The translations under genes and the position numbers were made by a program. From a virus: a DNA stretch of 33,954 bases. Each line of letters begins with the position of its first letter. The first letter of the stretch is position 1. The stretch lies in IMG/VR virus record IMGVR_UViG_3300047667_001010, positions 1 through 33,954 of that record, one strand, 5' to 3'. Positions 8,230 through 14,937 of this stretch are shown one piece after another. The notes under the pieces are model-generated. The model was not told the origin of the DNA. It searched no databases and was given only the letters and a program-made list of their open reading frames with translations.

Positions 8230-9920
8230 TGGACTATCTCGGTGTGCGATCCTGCGATGATGACGCGTTCTACCTTCATGTTGGTTAATATCTCAACGCG
8301 CCATTTTGTGTACATATTGTCCCCGGTAAGGCGCGACACGGCGTTGGGCTCGAACGTCTGTCCAACTAAAACGTCATCGCCATAAACATCAACGCGGAGA
8401 TAGTCGTCACAACCAAGGGTTTGAGCATCTGCCTTGACGACACCGAACGATATAGGGTGGTCAAGCTGCAAGGTGCCGGATGTCCATTCCGCATATGTGT
8501 CGATTGGCTGTGAAGGGTCATCGTAGGTTTTTACTGTCAGCCCATCGGCCTCAAGGTAGAAGATATTAGATGATGTGATGTCGAAAAACAGATCAATTGG
8601 ATCAAAACCGGCTTCCTCAATAAAGGGCTGTGCGCCGTTTGTGTTGAGAATAAAGACACCACTGGCAGTCTTGAACAGATACTTGCCGTCGATTTGTGCT
8701 GCGCGGATTGTTTCGGGCGCGAGGTTGACCCACTGGTTTCGAGTGTACAGGTTTGCAGTGACAATTTGTGGGCCCGCCTGCGACATTATCACGAGTCCGC
8801 GCTGTGATGCGTAGGCGGCGGCATATCCTAGATCCACTACAGATCGGGCGGATACGCAAGGCAGGTTCACTTCCATTTTTTGCATGACCATGCTGTCGGG
8901 GGTCTGGCCTTGCACCATGTAAGGATTGCCTGTGGTAAGAACGCACAACGTCATGCCGAACGCAGCGAGGCCAACAATATCATATTCCGTTGTCAGTTCG
9001 TATTTTAGCGGCCACGCGTGGGGAATGTATGGTTCACAGAACCGAAGTGACCGGCCATCAAAGGCGGCCATCATACCATTTGGAAGCGTCACAATTCCGC
9101 TCATAGTGTCGGATGGAAGGTCATAATCGCGCGATGTGATGAATTCACCTAATGGCACAGCGACAATGTCGTGGTTGTAGTTTGATTGAGCAACGGGAAT
9201 TTCGACCACAAAATAGAGGTCTGTGACGCCCAGCGCAGAGGTTTGTGACCGGTACAGACGTATCCTATCGATATTGCGCCCTACGGACGGTTCAACAAAG
9301 CCTGTGACGGTCAATCCTTGGCCCGACTGCCAATTAATGTTGTCAGATAGTGCGCTGGGCGGCGATTCCTCGTCAAAGACGGTCACATAGGTGTATGCCG
9401 CTACGATCGATGTCAGCGCTGGGCTCGGATTTTCGTTCAGTGCGGTGGCTACGGGAAGAACCGCATCTACCGACGCCCCACCAGCTGCGGCAACCAAGCG
9501 ATCATATTCGGCGGTTGCGGCTGTTTGTGCATCGGCGGCCGCGATAGATCCGACTGTTGATATATCGCCGGTGGCGGTGATTGTGAGTTGACCAACAGGC
9601 GCGGGCAACTTGAGGTCAAACCGCCCTACGCCTTCCACAAACATGGATGGAACACCGTCACCCGTCAGATACAGGCGGTCGCTTGCAATAGGCCCCGGTG
9701 CGGCGTTCACATTACCAGCAAAACCGCGCCATGTGTCGTTGTGCAAAATGATGGTGGAAACAGCGTCCGAGAACGTGTGTGCGGTGGCACTGCCATTGAT
9801 TGGCACAATGCAACCATCTTCAAAGCGGGCATTTTTGGCGGATGCCGCAACGCCTGGTGGGATATCTCGGGCGTTCAGCTTAGGAACGATGCCTTGGAAT
9901 GATTGGAGTGTGACTTTCAT
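8226..9920 (-). CDS. Tail nozzle protein (P22 gp10 / T7 gp12-like)
   Basis: The protein has 564 aa. The N-terminus (FQGIVPKLNARDIPPGVAAS followed by NARFEDGCIVP) is typical of beta-propeller tail-tube closure proteins of short-tailed phages: P22 gp10-like DNA stabilisation proteins and T7 gp12-like nozzles. The rest is strand-rich with propeller-like repeats (IRLYRSQTS, VTLPNGMMAAFDGRSLRFCEP, YMVQGQTPDSM, YLEADGLTVKTYDDPS). An inserted Ala-rich helix lies near residues 125-160. The gene lies three bases after the connector and ends in a GTGA overlap with the fibre gene, matching the connector-nozzle-fibre order of podovirus tails. Confidence 0.72.
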   Translation of the reverse strand: MKVTLQSFQGIVPKLNARDIPPGVAASAKNARFEDGCIVPINGSATAHTFSDAVSTIILHNDTWRGFAGNVNAAPGPIASDRLYLTGDGVPSMFVEGVGRFDLKLPAPVGQLTITATGDISTVGSIAAADAQTAATAEYDRLVAAAGGASVDAVLPVATALNENPSPALTSIVAAYTYVTVFDEESPPSALSDNINWQSGQGLTVTGFVEPSVGRNIDRIRLYRSQTSALGVTDLYFVVEIPVAQSNYNHDIVAVPLGEFITSRDYDLPSDTMSGIVTLPNGMMAAFDGRSLRFCEPYIPHAWPLKYELTTEYDIVGLAAFGMTLCVLTTGNPYMVQGQTPDSMVMQKMEVNLPCVSARSVVDLGYAAAYASQRGLVIMSQAGPQIVTANLYTRNQWVNLAPETIRAAQIDGKYLFKTASGVFILNTNGAQPFIEEAGFDPIDLFFDITSSNIFYLEADGLTVKTYDDPSQPIDTYAEWTSGTLQLDHPISFGVVKADAQTLGCDDYLRVDVYGDDVLVGQTFEPNAVSRLTGDNMYTKWRVEILTNMKVERVIIAGSHTEIVQ

Positions 9921-9923
9921 GGC

Positions 9924-10574
9924 CTAGAACCATATCGTTTTGCTGCGCGTGCGTGGCCGTGTCTGGTTCTTAAATTCCGACGCGCTCAGGTTCGAGAGGG
10001 ACTGGTTAAACATCGCGCTGTGGTAGGCGACAATCTCGGGGTTGGAGTATTCTTGATTGGGCATAGCAGAAATTGCAGCAATAGCGCCGTCTGCAATCAC
10101 ATCACCATGATTGCGGTGCAGGAAGTCGGGGACGCGATCATAGGCGTCCTGCATTGCGGTATCGCCTGCCATCGTGCCAAATGACTGGCCTTGGCGGGGC
10201 TTTAATGTGCAGCGGATCACAAGTTCGCCCTCGGTATAGGGCGCGATGTGGATCTTGTCGGTCTCCGGCGTGGAATAGAAATACGGCGTGCCTACGTCCT
10301 CTTCACCAAATAGATCATCGTGAACGGCCGCAGTGAGCAACTGCCCCTCCCAAGTCACTAAGCGAATAGTGTGAAGTGCGGCATATGTGGGTATGTCGAT
10401 AGCCGTTTCGGCCGCGACCACTGATTGAGTGATGGTTTCGCGCCATAGCCTTGTGCGTTCGCAAAAAATAATAGCGGCTTGCCGGATCTGGTTGGTGATA
10501 ACGATCTTTGGGCAGGCACCCACATAGGGCTGAACCAAGGGCAGGAACGCATCAAGGTGTATCGTGGTGGCCAT
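9924..10574 (-). CDS. Head-tail connector / adaptor-like protein
   Basis: The protein has 216 aa and starts after a good GAGGAA ribosome site. The N-terminal helices (AFLPLVQPYVGACPKIVITNQIRQAAIIFCERTRLW) followed by a beta domain (IDIPTYAALHTIRLVTW, then ELVIRCTLKPRQG) and a C-terminal helical part match the pattern of adaptor proteins that sit under the portal in T7-like and P22-like phages. The basic tail (TRPRTRSKTIWF) could contact DNA or the portal ring. The assignment rests on fold pattern and place between another connector and the nozzle. Confidence 0.62.
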   Translation of the reverse strand: MATTIHLDAFLPLVQPYVGACPKIVITNQIRQAAIIFCERTRLWRETITQSVVAAETAIDIPTYAALHTIRLVTWEGQLLTAAVHDDLFGEEDVGTPYFYSTPETDKIHIAPYTEGELVIRCTLKPRQGQSFGTMAGDTAMQDAYDRVPDFLHRNHGDVIADGAIAAISAMPNQEYSNPEIVAYHSAMFNQSLSNLSASEFKNQTRPRTRSKTIWF

Positions 10575-10585
10575 GATGAATTCCT

Positions 10586-11272
10586 CTATACGGTCGGATC
10601 AGGCGCGGGGATTTCCGGGCGAACGGTCTTTTCAGCTGATACCTCAACACCCATGCGCGTGGCAAACGCTTGATAGTGAAATGTGGCTCGGGCTGACATA
10701 CCCGGCAGATCGATGTCTTTGTTGGTAGCGCGGAAACAGAGGTAGTCTACGAGTGCATCGCCTTCGGCATCCTGCAACGGGCTGTCTACAGCGGCATAGG
10801 ATGCTAGATGGTTGGGGTTTTTGGGGTCTTCTACAATGACTGCAATGACGGTTTCGACCAAAGCGCGGATGGTGCCTGTGCCATCATTTGCCGGAAATAC
10901 CATAAATGTTGTGATGTCGGCTTCGTCAACAATGACGTGATCGACAATTGCATGGGAACCAAGCGTGGCAGCGTTGCGCCAGTTTGGAATGTACGAGTCC
11001 AAAAGCTGAACGGACGTAGGTGTGATGGCTGGCCCGTTTACATTGCTTTCAAATTTCACGACACGTTTGATTGTGTCTGGGATGGCCTGCTCCACACCGG
11101 CCACAAGGGGTAGCGTGGATCTGCGGATTGCAAGGTCGGGTTTTAAGGCTACTGCGGCGCGCACACCCTCATTTAACCATCCTACCAACTCGCTTACGGT
11201 CCAACGAACAGCGCGCCTATCCTTTAGCAGGATAAGCGCGCTTTCGATGATGGCTGCGACTGTTTTGGTCAC
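10586..11272 (-). CDS. Phage adaptor / connector protein (DUF6682-like)
   Basis: The 228-aa protein begins with GTG at 11272, the only usable start after the preceding stop. Its opening (IIESALILLKDRRAVRWTVSELVGWLNEGVRAAVALKPD) is the helical signature of the phage adaptor family next to portal and nozzle genes. It is followed by the typical strand IPDTIKRVVKFESN and later helices (AEGDALVDYLCFRATNKD). It probably forms a ring joining portal and tail. Together with the next gene it would make a two-part connector; which one contacts the portal is not clear from sequence. Confidence 0.68.
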   Translation of the reverse strand: MTKTVAAIIESALILLKDRRAVRWTVSELVGWLNEGVRAAVALKPDLAIRRSTLPLVAGVEQAIPDTIKRVVKFESNVNGPAITPTSVQLLDSYIPNWRNAATLGSHAIVDHVIVDEADITTFMVFPANDGTGTIRALVETVIAVIVEDPKNPNHLASYAAVDSPLQDAEGDALVDYLCFRATNKDIDLPGMSARATFHYQAFATRMGVEVSAEKTVRPEIPAPDPTV

Positions 11273-11278
11273 GTTGAA

Positions 11279-11878
11279 TTACTCGCTCGTTCCGTTGGCT
11301 TCGTTGGCGAGTGCTTTCGCATCCTCAACTTCTTTATCCATCAGTTGAAGTTGAGCGACGACTGCGGCTTCAATCGTTTGGCGTTTTGAATTGTGGTGCG
11401 GTTTTGTTTCCAAAAGTTCAAAGTGAGCCAAGGCGAGTTCTTCATCAGACAGGTTCTTTACATTGAATTCTGTCAGGACATCCAACTCGGTACCGGGATC
11501 CGGTTCAGGCTTGGGCTCCGTCTTGGTCGCTTCTTTAGGGGTTTTGGGGGTAAGGCCCTCTCCTTCCTCACCCCCAATTCCCTTACTGGCAGCAGCGTTG
11601 TCTCCGGGATGGGTGATCAAGGTGCTGTCGGTAAGGCTTGTATCATCATCGTCCTCATCGCCGTCTGGGGCGGCGTCTGGGTCAAACATAATGAAGGTGG
11701 GGATCTTGAGGAACATCTGGATGTGTGTGGTGTCGGCACATTCACAAATATGTGCATCATCGGACTCTTTGGTCGGCCCAAATTGATAATCCTTGCCTCG
11801 GGGGCTTTTCGTGCTGGGTGGCATATTGATTAGGGTGCCACCAACACGGCGGATTGTGTGTTCAATTTTCAGTTTCAT
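11279..11878 (-). CDS. Acidic linker protein of the head module, function unknown
   Basis: The 199-aa protein is preceded by a strong AGGAGA ribosome site. Residues about 1-66 form a compact strand-rich domain that includes HICECAD. Residues about 67-125 are a disordered, very acidic Gly/Pro/Lys/Glu linker with a run of Asp. Residues about 130-195 are helical (LSDEELALAHFELLETKPHH and following). The position between the decoration-like protein and the connectors suggests a head-completion or head-surface role. No family was recognised. Confidence 0.65.
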   Translation of the reverse strand: MKLKIEHTIRRVGGTLINMPPSTKSPRGKDYQFGPTKESDDAHICECADTTHIQMFLKIPTFIMFDPDAAPDGDEDDDDTSLTDSTLITHPGDNAAASKGIGGEEGEGLTPKTPKEATKTEPKPEPDPGTELDVLTEFNVKNLSDEELALAHFELLETKPHHNSKRQTIEAAVVAQLQLMDKEVEDAKALANEANGTSE

Positions 11879-11925
11879 CGGTCTTCTCCTGTGGAGGGTG
11901 AGGGAAAGGTGAGAGGGTAAGAGGG

Positions 11926-11949
11926 TATCGCCCTATTTTTTAGGCGATA
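11926..11949 (-). other. Stem-loop over the stop codon of the decoration-like gene
   Basis: TATCGCC and GGCGATA form a perfect 7-bp stem; a bulged C allows two further pairs around a short T-rich loop. The hairpin contains the stop codon of the 142-aa gene. No T-run follows on the minus strand, so it is more likely an RNA processing, stability or attenuation element than an intrinsic terminator. Confidence 0.4.
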
Positions 11950-12368
11950 TATTTGATGGTCAGCGTGACGTACTTTGTGCCAGCGGCTTCACCAGCAACC
12001 AGTTTGACACCAATACCGCGGGCAGTGTCGCTGGGCGGAATGGCGGCGGCAGCGATACCGTCAAGTGTTTGAACGGCATTACGGGCTACGCCGTCAAACA
12101 GTTCATCAGCAGATGTGCGGGTGTCGCTTGCATCTTTGTAGACGCCAGTGACAAAACCGACATCAAAGGTTGCTGCTACAGCATCGGTAAACACTTCTGC
12201 GCCGACAAGTTGGCATCCACCCGGCAGCGCGCCGATTTCAACGATATCAGTGCCATCATTAGTGGCAGCGCTGTAAATGTGGGTGAAGGTTGCGGAATGG
12301 ACAGCCCCGGCTGTTTGCGGGACGGGAATGCTTTGGGTTTTGACGTTCTTGGCGATAAATAGGGTCAT
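11940..12368 (-). CDS. Head decoration-like protein
   Basis: The protein has 142 aa and is strand-rich: IPVPQTAGAVHSATFTHIYSA, ALPGGCQLVGAEVFTD, then KLVAGEAAGTKYVTLTIKYIA at the C-terminus. It has no Lys-rich or enzymatic motif. It lies directly after the major capsid gene in transcription order, separated by a hairpin, the usual site of head decoration or cement proteins. I infer a capsid-surface or capsid-assembly role; direct family recognition is weak. Its leader contains the 14-base TTTTGACAG element described separately. Confidence 0.55.
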   Translation of the reverse strand: MTLFIAKNVKTQSIPVPQTAGAVHSATFTHIYSAATNDGTDIVEIGALPGGCQLVGAEVFTDAVAATFDVGFVTGVYKDASDTRTSADELFDGVARNAVQTLDGIAAAAIPPSDTARGIGVKLVAGEAAGTKYVTLTIKYIA

Positions 12369-12392
12369 GACGTGGTTTCCAGTTCAGTAAAT

Positions 12393-12406
12393 GGGTTTTG
12401 ACAGGG
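12393..12406 (-). repeat. CCCTGTCAAAACCC element upstream of the decoration-like gene
   Basis: On the minus strand, 14 bases ending 25 bases before the start codon are identical to 22211-22224 on the plus strand, which is part of the large stem-loop in front of the zinc-ribbon-like early gene. Both copies are non-coding and lie in gene leaders. It may be a binding site for a phage regulator; this is inferred from the exact match and placement. Confidence 0.35.
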
Positions 12407-12425
12407 ATCAGGATCAGAAAGTAGT

Positions 12426-12450
12426 GCGGGGCCCTAGAGGAGAGCCCCGC
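12426..12450 (-). terminator. Hairpin after the major capsid gene
   Basis: GCGGGGC and GCCCCGC form a perfect 7-bp GC stem with an 11-base loop, eight bases past the capsid stop codon on the minus strand. The following bases (ACTACTTTCTG) are only moderately T-rich. It is a plausible partial terminator or 3'-end stabiliser, which would raise capsid expression over the downstream genes. Confidence 0.55.
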
Positions 12451-12458
12451 CTAATTGC

Positions 12459-13565
12459 TTATGTGACCGGTGCGGCCGCTGTATCAACTGCCATGACACC
12501 AAAGTCAGAACCGATTCCAGCTTGGTTTTTGTAGCGCGTCTTCTTCACACCGCAAATCATACCAGCCGCAATGGACACTTGGTTTTCATAGTCTGTGGAC
12601 TCTTCGACCCATGACATACGGGAAGACGAACCACGTCCGTAGGCTTTGACACCGGCTTGACGCCCAAGGAACAACGCGCGGGATACGTTGACGTTACCGC
12701 CTGCACCATAGTCAGAGAACCGGCGAATGTTGTTGTGCGAGTGCAGCGAGACGTTGCCGATTGTGCCCATTTGATCTGTAAAGATCGGGTTGTCGGATCC
12801 GCGAGAACCCGCGGCCTTTTGGATTTCAAGCCAATCGCCTGCGGCACCGCTTGTGCGGAGGTCATGCTTTTGCCAATCGTTCATCAGCATAACAAAGTGG
12901 CTTTTTGCGCCATCTTTGATGGGCTGCATGTTTACAACATCAGGGTTCGTAGCGTTGAGCATGCCGACCTTGGCAATAACCCGTTCGATCAGCGCAACGG
13001 ACATTTTATCCGCGGCAGCAAGATCAGCTTTTGAAGTTGCATCGCCGCCATATGTGATGTGGGCTGCGTCGGGTGCTTCGATTGGGTTGCCAGCAAAGTT
13101 TGCTTCGGTGAAGATTTTGTCTTCATTTTCCGCGTTGTTGCCCAAATCGCCGGACAGATAGCAGAATGTCGCGTCATCGTCCCATTCAGCCATATAGTCG
13201 CCGGTACGGTCGCGCATCAGCTTGCGCATATCGTGGATTGTGCGCTGACGGGACATCCGACCACCACCAGAACCGGGCTTACGGACTTGGTCGATCTTGA
13301 TTTCGTCTTGCAGGAACGTGAGGGCTTCTTCATTTCCTTCGGCGCGGTTGTCGCCATAGACCGGCTTCTCACGGAAACGCATGTTCAGGTCAAAGAAGAT
13401 CGTGTCGCCTGCGTCTTTGGTCAGGTCGACCTTTTCTTGAATGATCGCGTTTTCGGAGGTGTTGGTGAATTTTTTGAAGTACGACTTCTTTGCCATGTCG
13501 ATGGCAAGGGCGGTCGCCCACTTCTTCTGGTTTTGGGCCGATGCGTTGGTAATGCGGGATTCCAT
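12459..13565 (-). CDS. Major capsid protein (N4-gp56 family-like)
   Basis: The 368-aa protein starts at 13565 (MESRITNASAQNQKKWA) after AAGGA; an upstream ATG at 13694 would add 43 unlikely, Arg/Cys-containing residues read through the leader. It shows the N4-gp56/DUF4043 pattern: AIDMAKKSYFKKFT near the N-terminus, DAGDTIFFDLNMRF, then the RQRTIHDMRKLMRDRTGDYMAEW helix region, FVMLMNDWQKHDLR, and a late strand (RALFLGRQAGVKAYGRGSS). It forms the icosahedral shell with an HK97-type fold. The long leader with a candidate promoter element and the hairpin after the gene fit high-level expression. Confidence 0.85.
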   Translation of the reverse strand: MESRITNASAQNQKKWATALAIDMAKKSYFKKFTNTSENAIIQEKVDLTKDAGDTIFFDLNMRFREKPVYGDNRAEGNEEALTFLQDEIKIDQVRKPGSGGGRMSRQRTIHDMRKLMRDRTGDYMAEWDDDATFCYLSGDLGNNAENEDKIFTEANFAGNPIEAPDAAHITYGGDATSKADLAAADKMSVALIERVIAKVGMLNATNPDVVNMQPIKDGAKSHFVMLMNDWQKHDLRTSGAAGDWLEIQKAAGSRGSDNPIFTDQMGTIGNVSLHSHNNIRRFSDYGAGGNVNVSRALFLGRQAGVKAYGRGSSSRMSWVEESTDYENQVSIAAGMICGVKKTRYKNQAGIGSDFGVMAVDTAAAPVT

Positions 13566-13624
13566 GGTTGTGCGTCCTTTGGAAGTAACAAATATCGGCA
13601 CTTCCTGCGCACTATGTGCTGAAC

Positions 13625-13635
13625 GTTTACCGCAC
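13625..13635 (-). promoter_or_regulatory. Element GTGCGGTAAAC upstream of the capsid gene
   Basis: This is the second copy of the 11-base element also seen at 738-748. Here the minus strand reads AATGTGCGGTAAAC, 60 bases before the capsid start, in the 91-base non-coding gap after the 96-aa gene. A late-gene promoter or activator site is the simplest reading, but two copies do not prove it. Confidence 0.38.
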
Positions 13636-13656
13636 ATTGCGGCAATCGTGCAAGCC

Positions 13657-13947
13657 CTACGATAAAATACCCTTTTGAACAGCGATAGGGACACTTCGGG
13701 CGACGTCGACCATTATAACCAAACTCGACGTTGGGTTTGCTTCCTTCAAGAAGATTTTCCCAACATCTATTGATATTTCCACAAGGTCATTGATGTAGAG
13801 AGGCAAGGGAATCTTGCGCACGACTTGATTGTGCCTCTCAACCGTCAACACAGCTGCATCAATGGAAAACACCATCGCTGCATCCCCAATCTGTATGACG
13901 AGGGGTTGGTCTATGATCCGGCTAAGAGGCGACTTGTGAACGAACAT
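13657..13947 (-). CDS. Small protein between scaffold and capsid, function unknown
   Basis: The 96-aa frame begins 18 bases after the scaffold stop codon. The protein has a clear alternating hydrophobic pattern (QPLVIQIGDAAMVFSIDAAV, IPLPLYINDLVEISIDVGKIF, SSLVIMVDVARSVPI) that looks like a small beta-sheet domain. The Shine-Dalgarno is weak (GGGA about 11 bases upstream). It fills what would otherwise be a 400-base gap in a tightly packed operon, which supports it being real. It could be a head-assembly or capsid accessory protein by position. No family was recognised. Confidence 0.58.
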   Translation of the reverse strand: MFVHKSPLSRIIDQPLVIQIGDAAMVFSIDAAVLTVERHNQVVRKIPLPLYINDLVEISIDVGKIFLKEANPTSSLVIMVDVARSVPIAVQKGILS

Positions 13948-13965
13948 CCCGCGAAGATTCCCTGT

Positions 13966-14925
13966 TTAATCGCGCAAGTAGGCGTCTCGTTCGGCTTCCG
14001 ACATACTCGCCATTGCTGCTTCTGCACTGTAAAGTTCTTGGGTGTTCGTCACGTTGGTGACTGCCTTGTCAATCGCGCCGAACCGGCTGTCATTTGGGCT
14101 GTTCAAATCGGCGGCCGGCGCTGTTTTCAACGTGGTGGGTGCGCCCGGTCTTGGTTCTGTGCTGACCTTCAATTTGCCTTCATCAGGATCGACTGGCGGT
14201 ATCACTGGTGCTGCGCCTGTCAAAGGGATCCCCATGGCGTCTGCGGTGATTTTATAACGCTCATAGGCCAGCTTTATGTTTTGATCCATGTCACGGCGTG
14301 GAAATTGCGTATTAACGGCACGCAGTTCAGCGTCCCAGCCTGCGTTGTGTTCAGCGGTTTGTAGGGCTGGGTTGATTGCGTGGAAGTTGTCCAGCTTTCC
14401 ATACCATTGATCAGCTATGGCGTTCTGGCTTTGTTGCCGCATAGCATTGGCGGATTCAATGACAACGCGCGAATTCACAATCGTTTTATCAACATCCATT
14501 AGGCGTGTTGTGAATTCTTCGTCATCGATGTCGCCTGCCTTATATTCGTCCATCACAGCCTTCTTGGCAGCTTCGGCGGCAGTTAGTTCTTGCTGCGCTT
14601 TTGTGGTGTCGGGGATCTGCTCTTGTTTTGCCACTGGCGCAGGTTGGGCGGCTTCAATAGCTGCGGCATCTTCATCAGCCTTTGCTTGTTTGACGGATGC
14701 TTCTTCGGCTGCCGCTGCATCTGTGATGGCCTGTTGATCGGCAATAATGGCATCGCGCTCGTCTTCCGGCAGCGCTTCAAGATCTTCAAGCGTGAATTCT
14801 TCCGGCAAGCCATCAGCATCCAGCGCGCGTTCTGGCGTTTCGACTTCGGGTGTTTCTACCGCGACATTAACGGCAGCATCTTTGTCTTCTTCTGTGATGG
14901 CGGCATCTGGGTTTGCAGTGTTCAT
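13966..14925 (-). CDS. Capsid scaffolding protein
   Basis: The 319-aa protein starts after AAGGAA. It is strongly acidic at the N-terminus (EEFTLEDLEALPEDERDAII), has long Ala/Glu/Gln/Lys coiled-coil segments (about residues 60-185), a more structured centre (QWYGKLDNFHAINPAL), a Pro-rich region and a helical C-terminus ending SMSEAERDAYLRD. The position between portal and capsid and this composition are typical of scaffolds that guide shell assembly and are removed before packaging. No protease domain is seen. Confidence 0.78.
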   Translation of the reverse strand: MNTANPDAAITEEDKDAAVNVAVETPEVETPERALDADGLPEEFTLEDLEALPEDERDAIIADQQAITDAAAAEEASVKQAKADEDAAAIEAAQPAPVAKQEQIPDTTKAQQELTAAEAAKKAVMDEYKAGDIDDEEFTTRLMDVDKTIVNSRVVIESANAMRQQSQNAIADQWYGKLDNFHAINPALQTAEHNAGWDAELRAVNTQFPRRDMDQNIKLAYERYKITADAMGIPLTGAAPVIPPVDPDEGKLKVSTEPRPGAPTTLKTAPAADLNSPNDSRFGAIDKAVTNVTNTQELYSAEAAMASMSEAERDAYLRD

Positions 14926-14937
14926 GGCGAGGGTTCC

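Noticed and set aside
13059-13622. 187-aa plus-strand frame opposite the capsid gene
   Set aside because: Antisense to a clear capsid gene; composition unlike a real protein of this window.
13825-14364. 179-aa plus-strand frame across the 96-aa gene and the scaffold gene
   Set aside because: Antisense to the scaffold, Cys/Trp/His-rich, no ribosome site; the minus-strand frames fit the operon.
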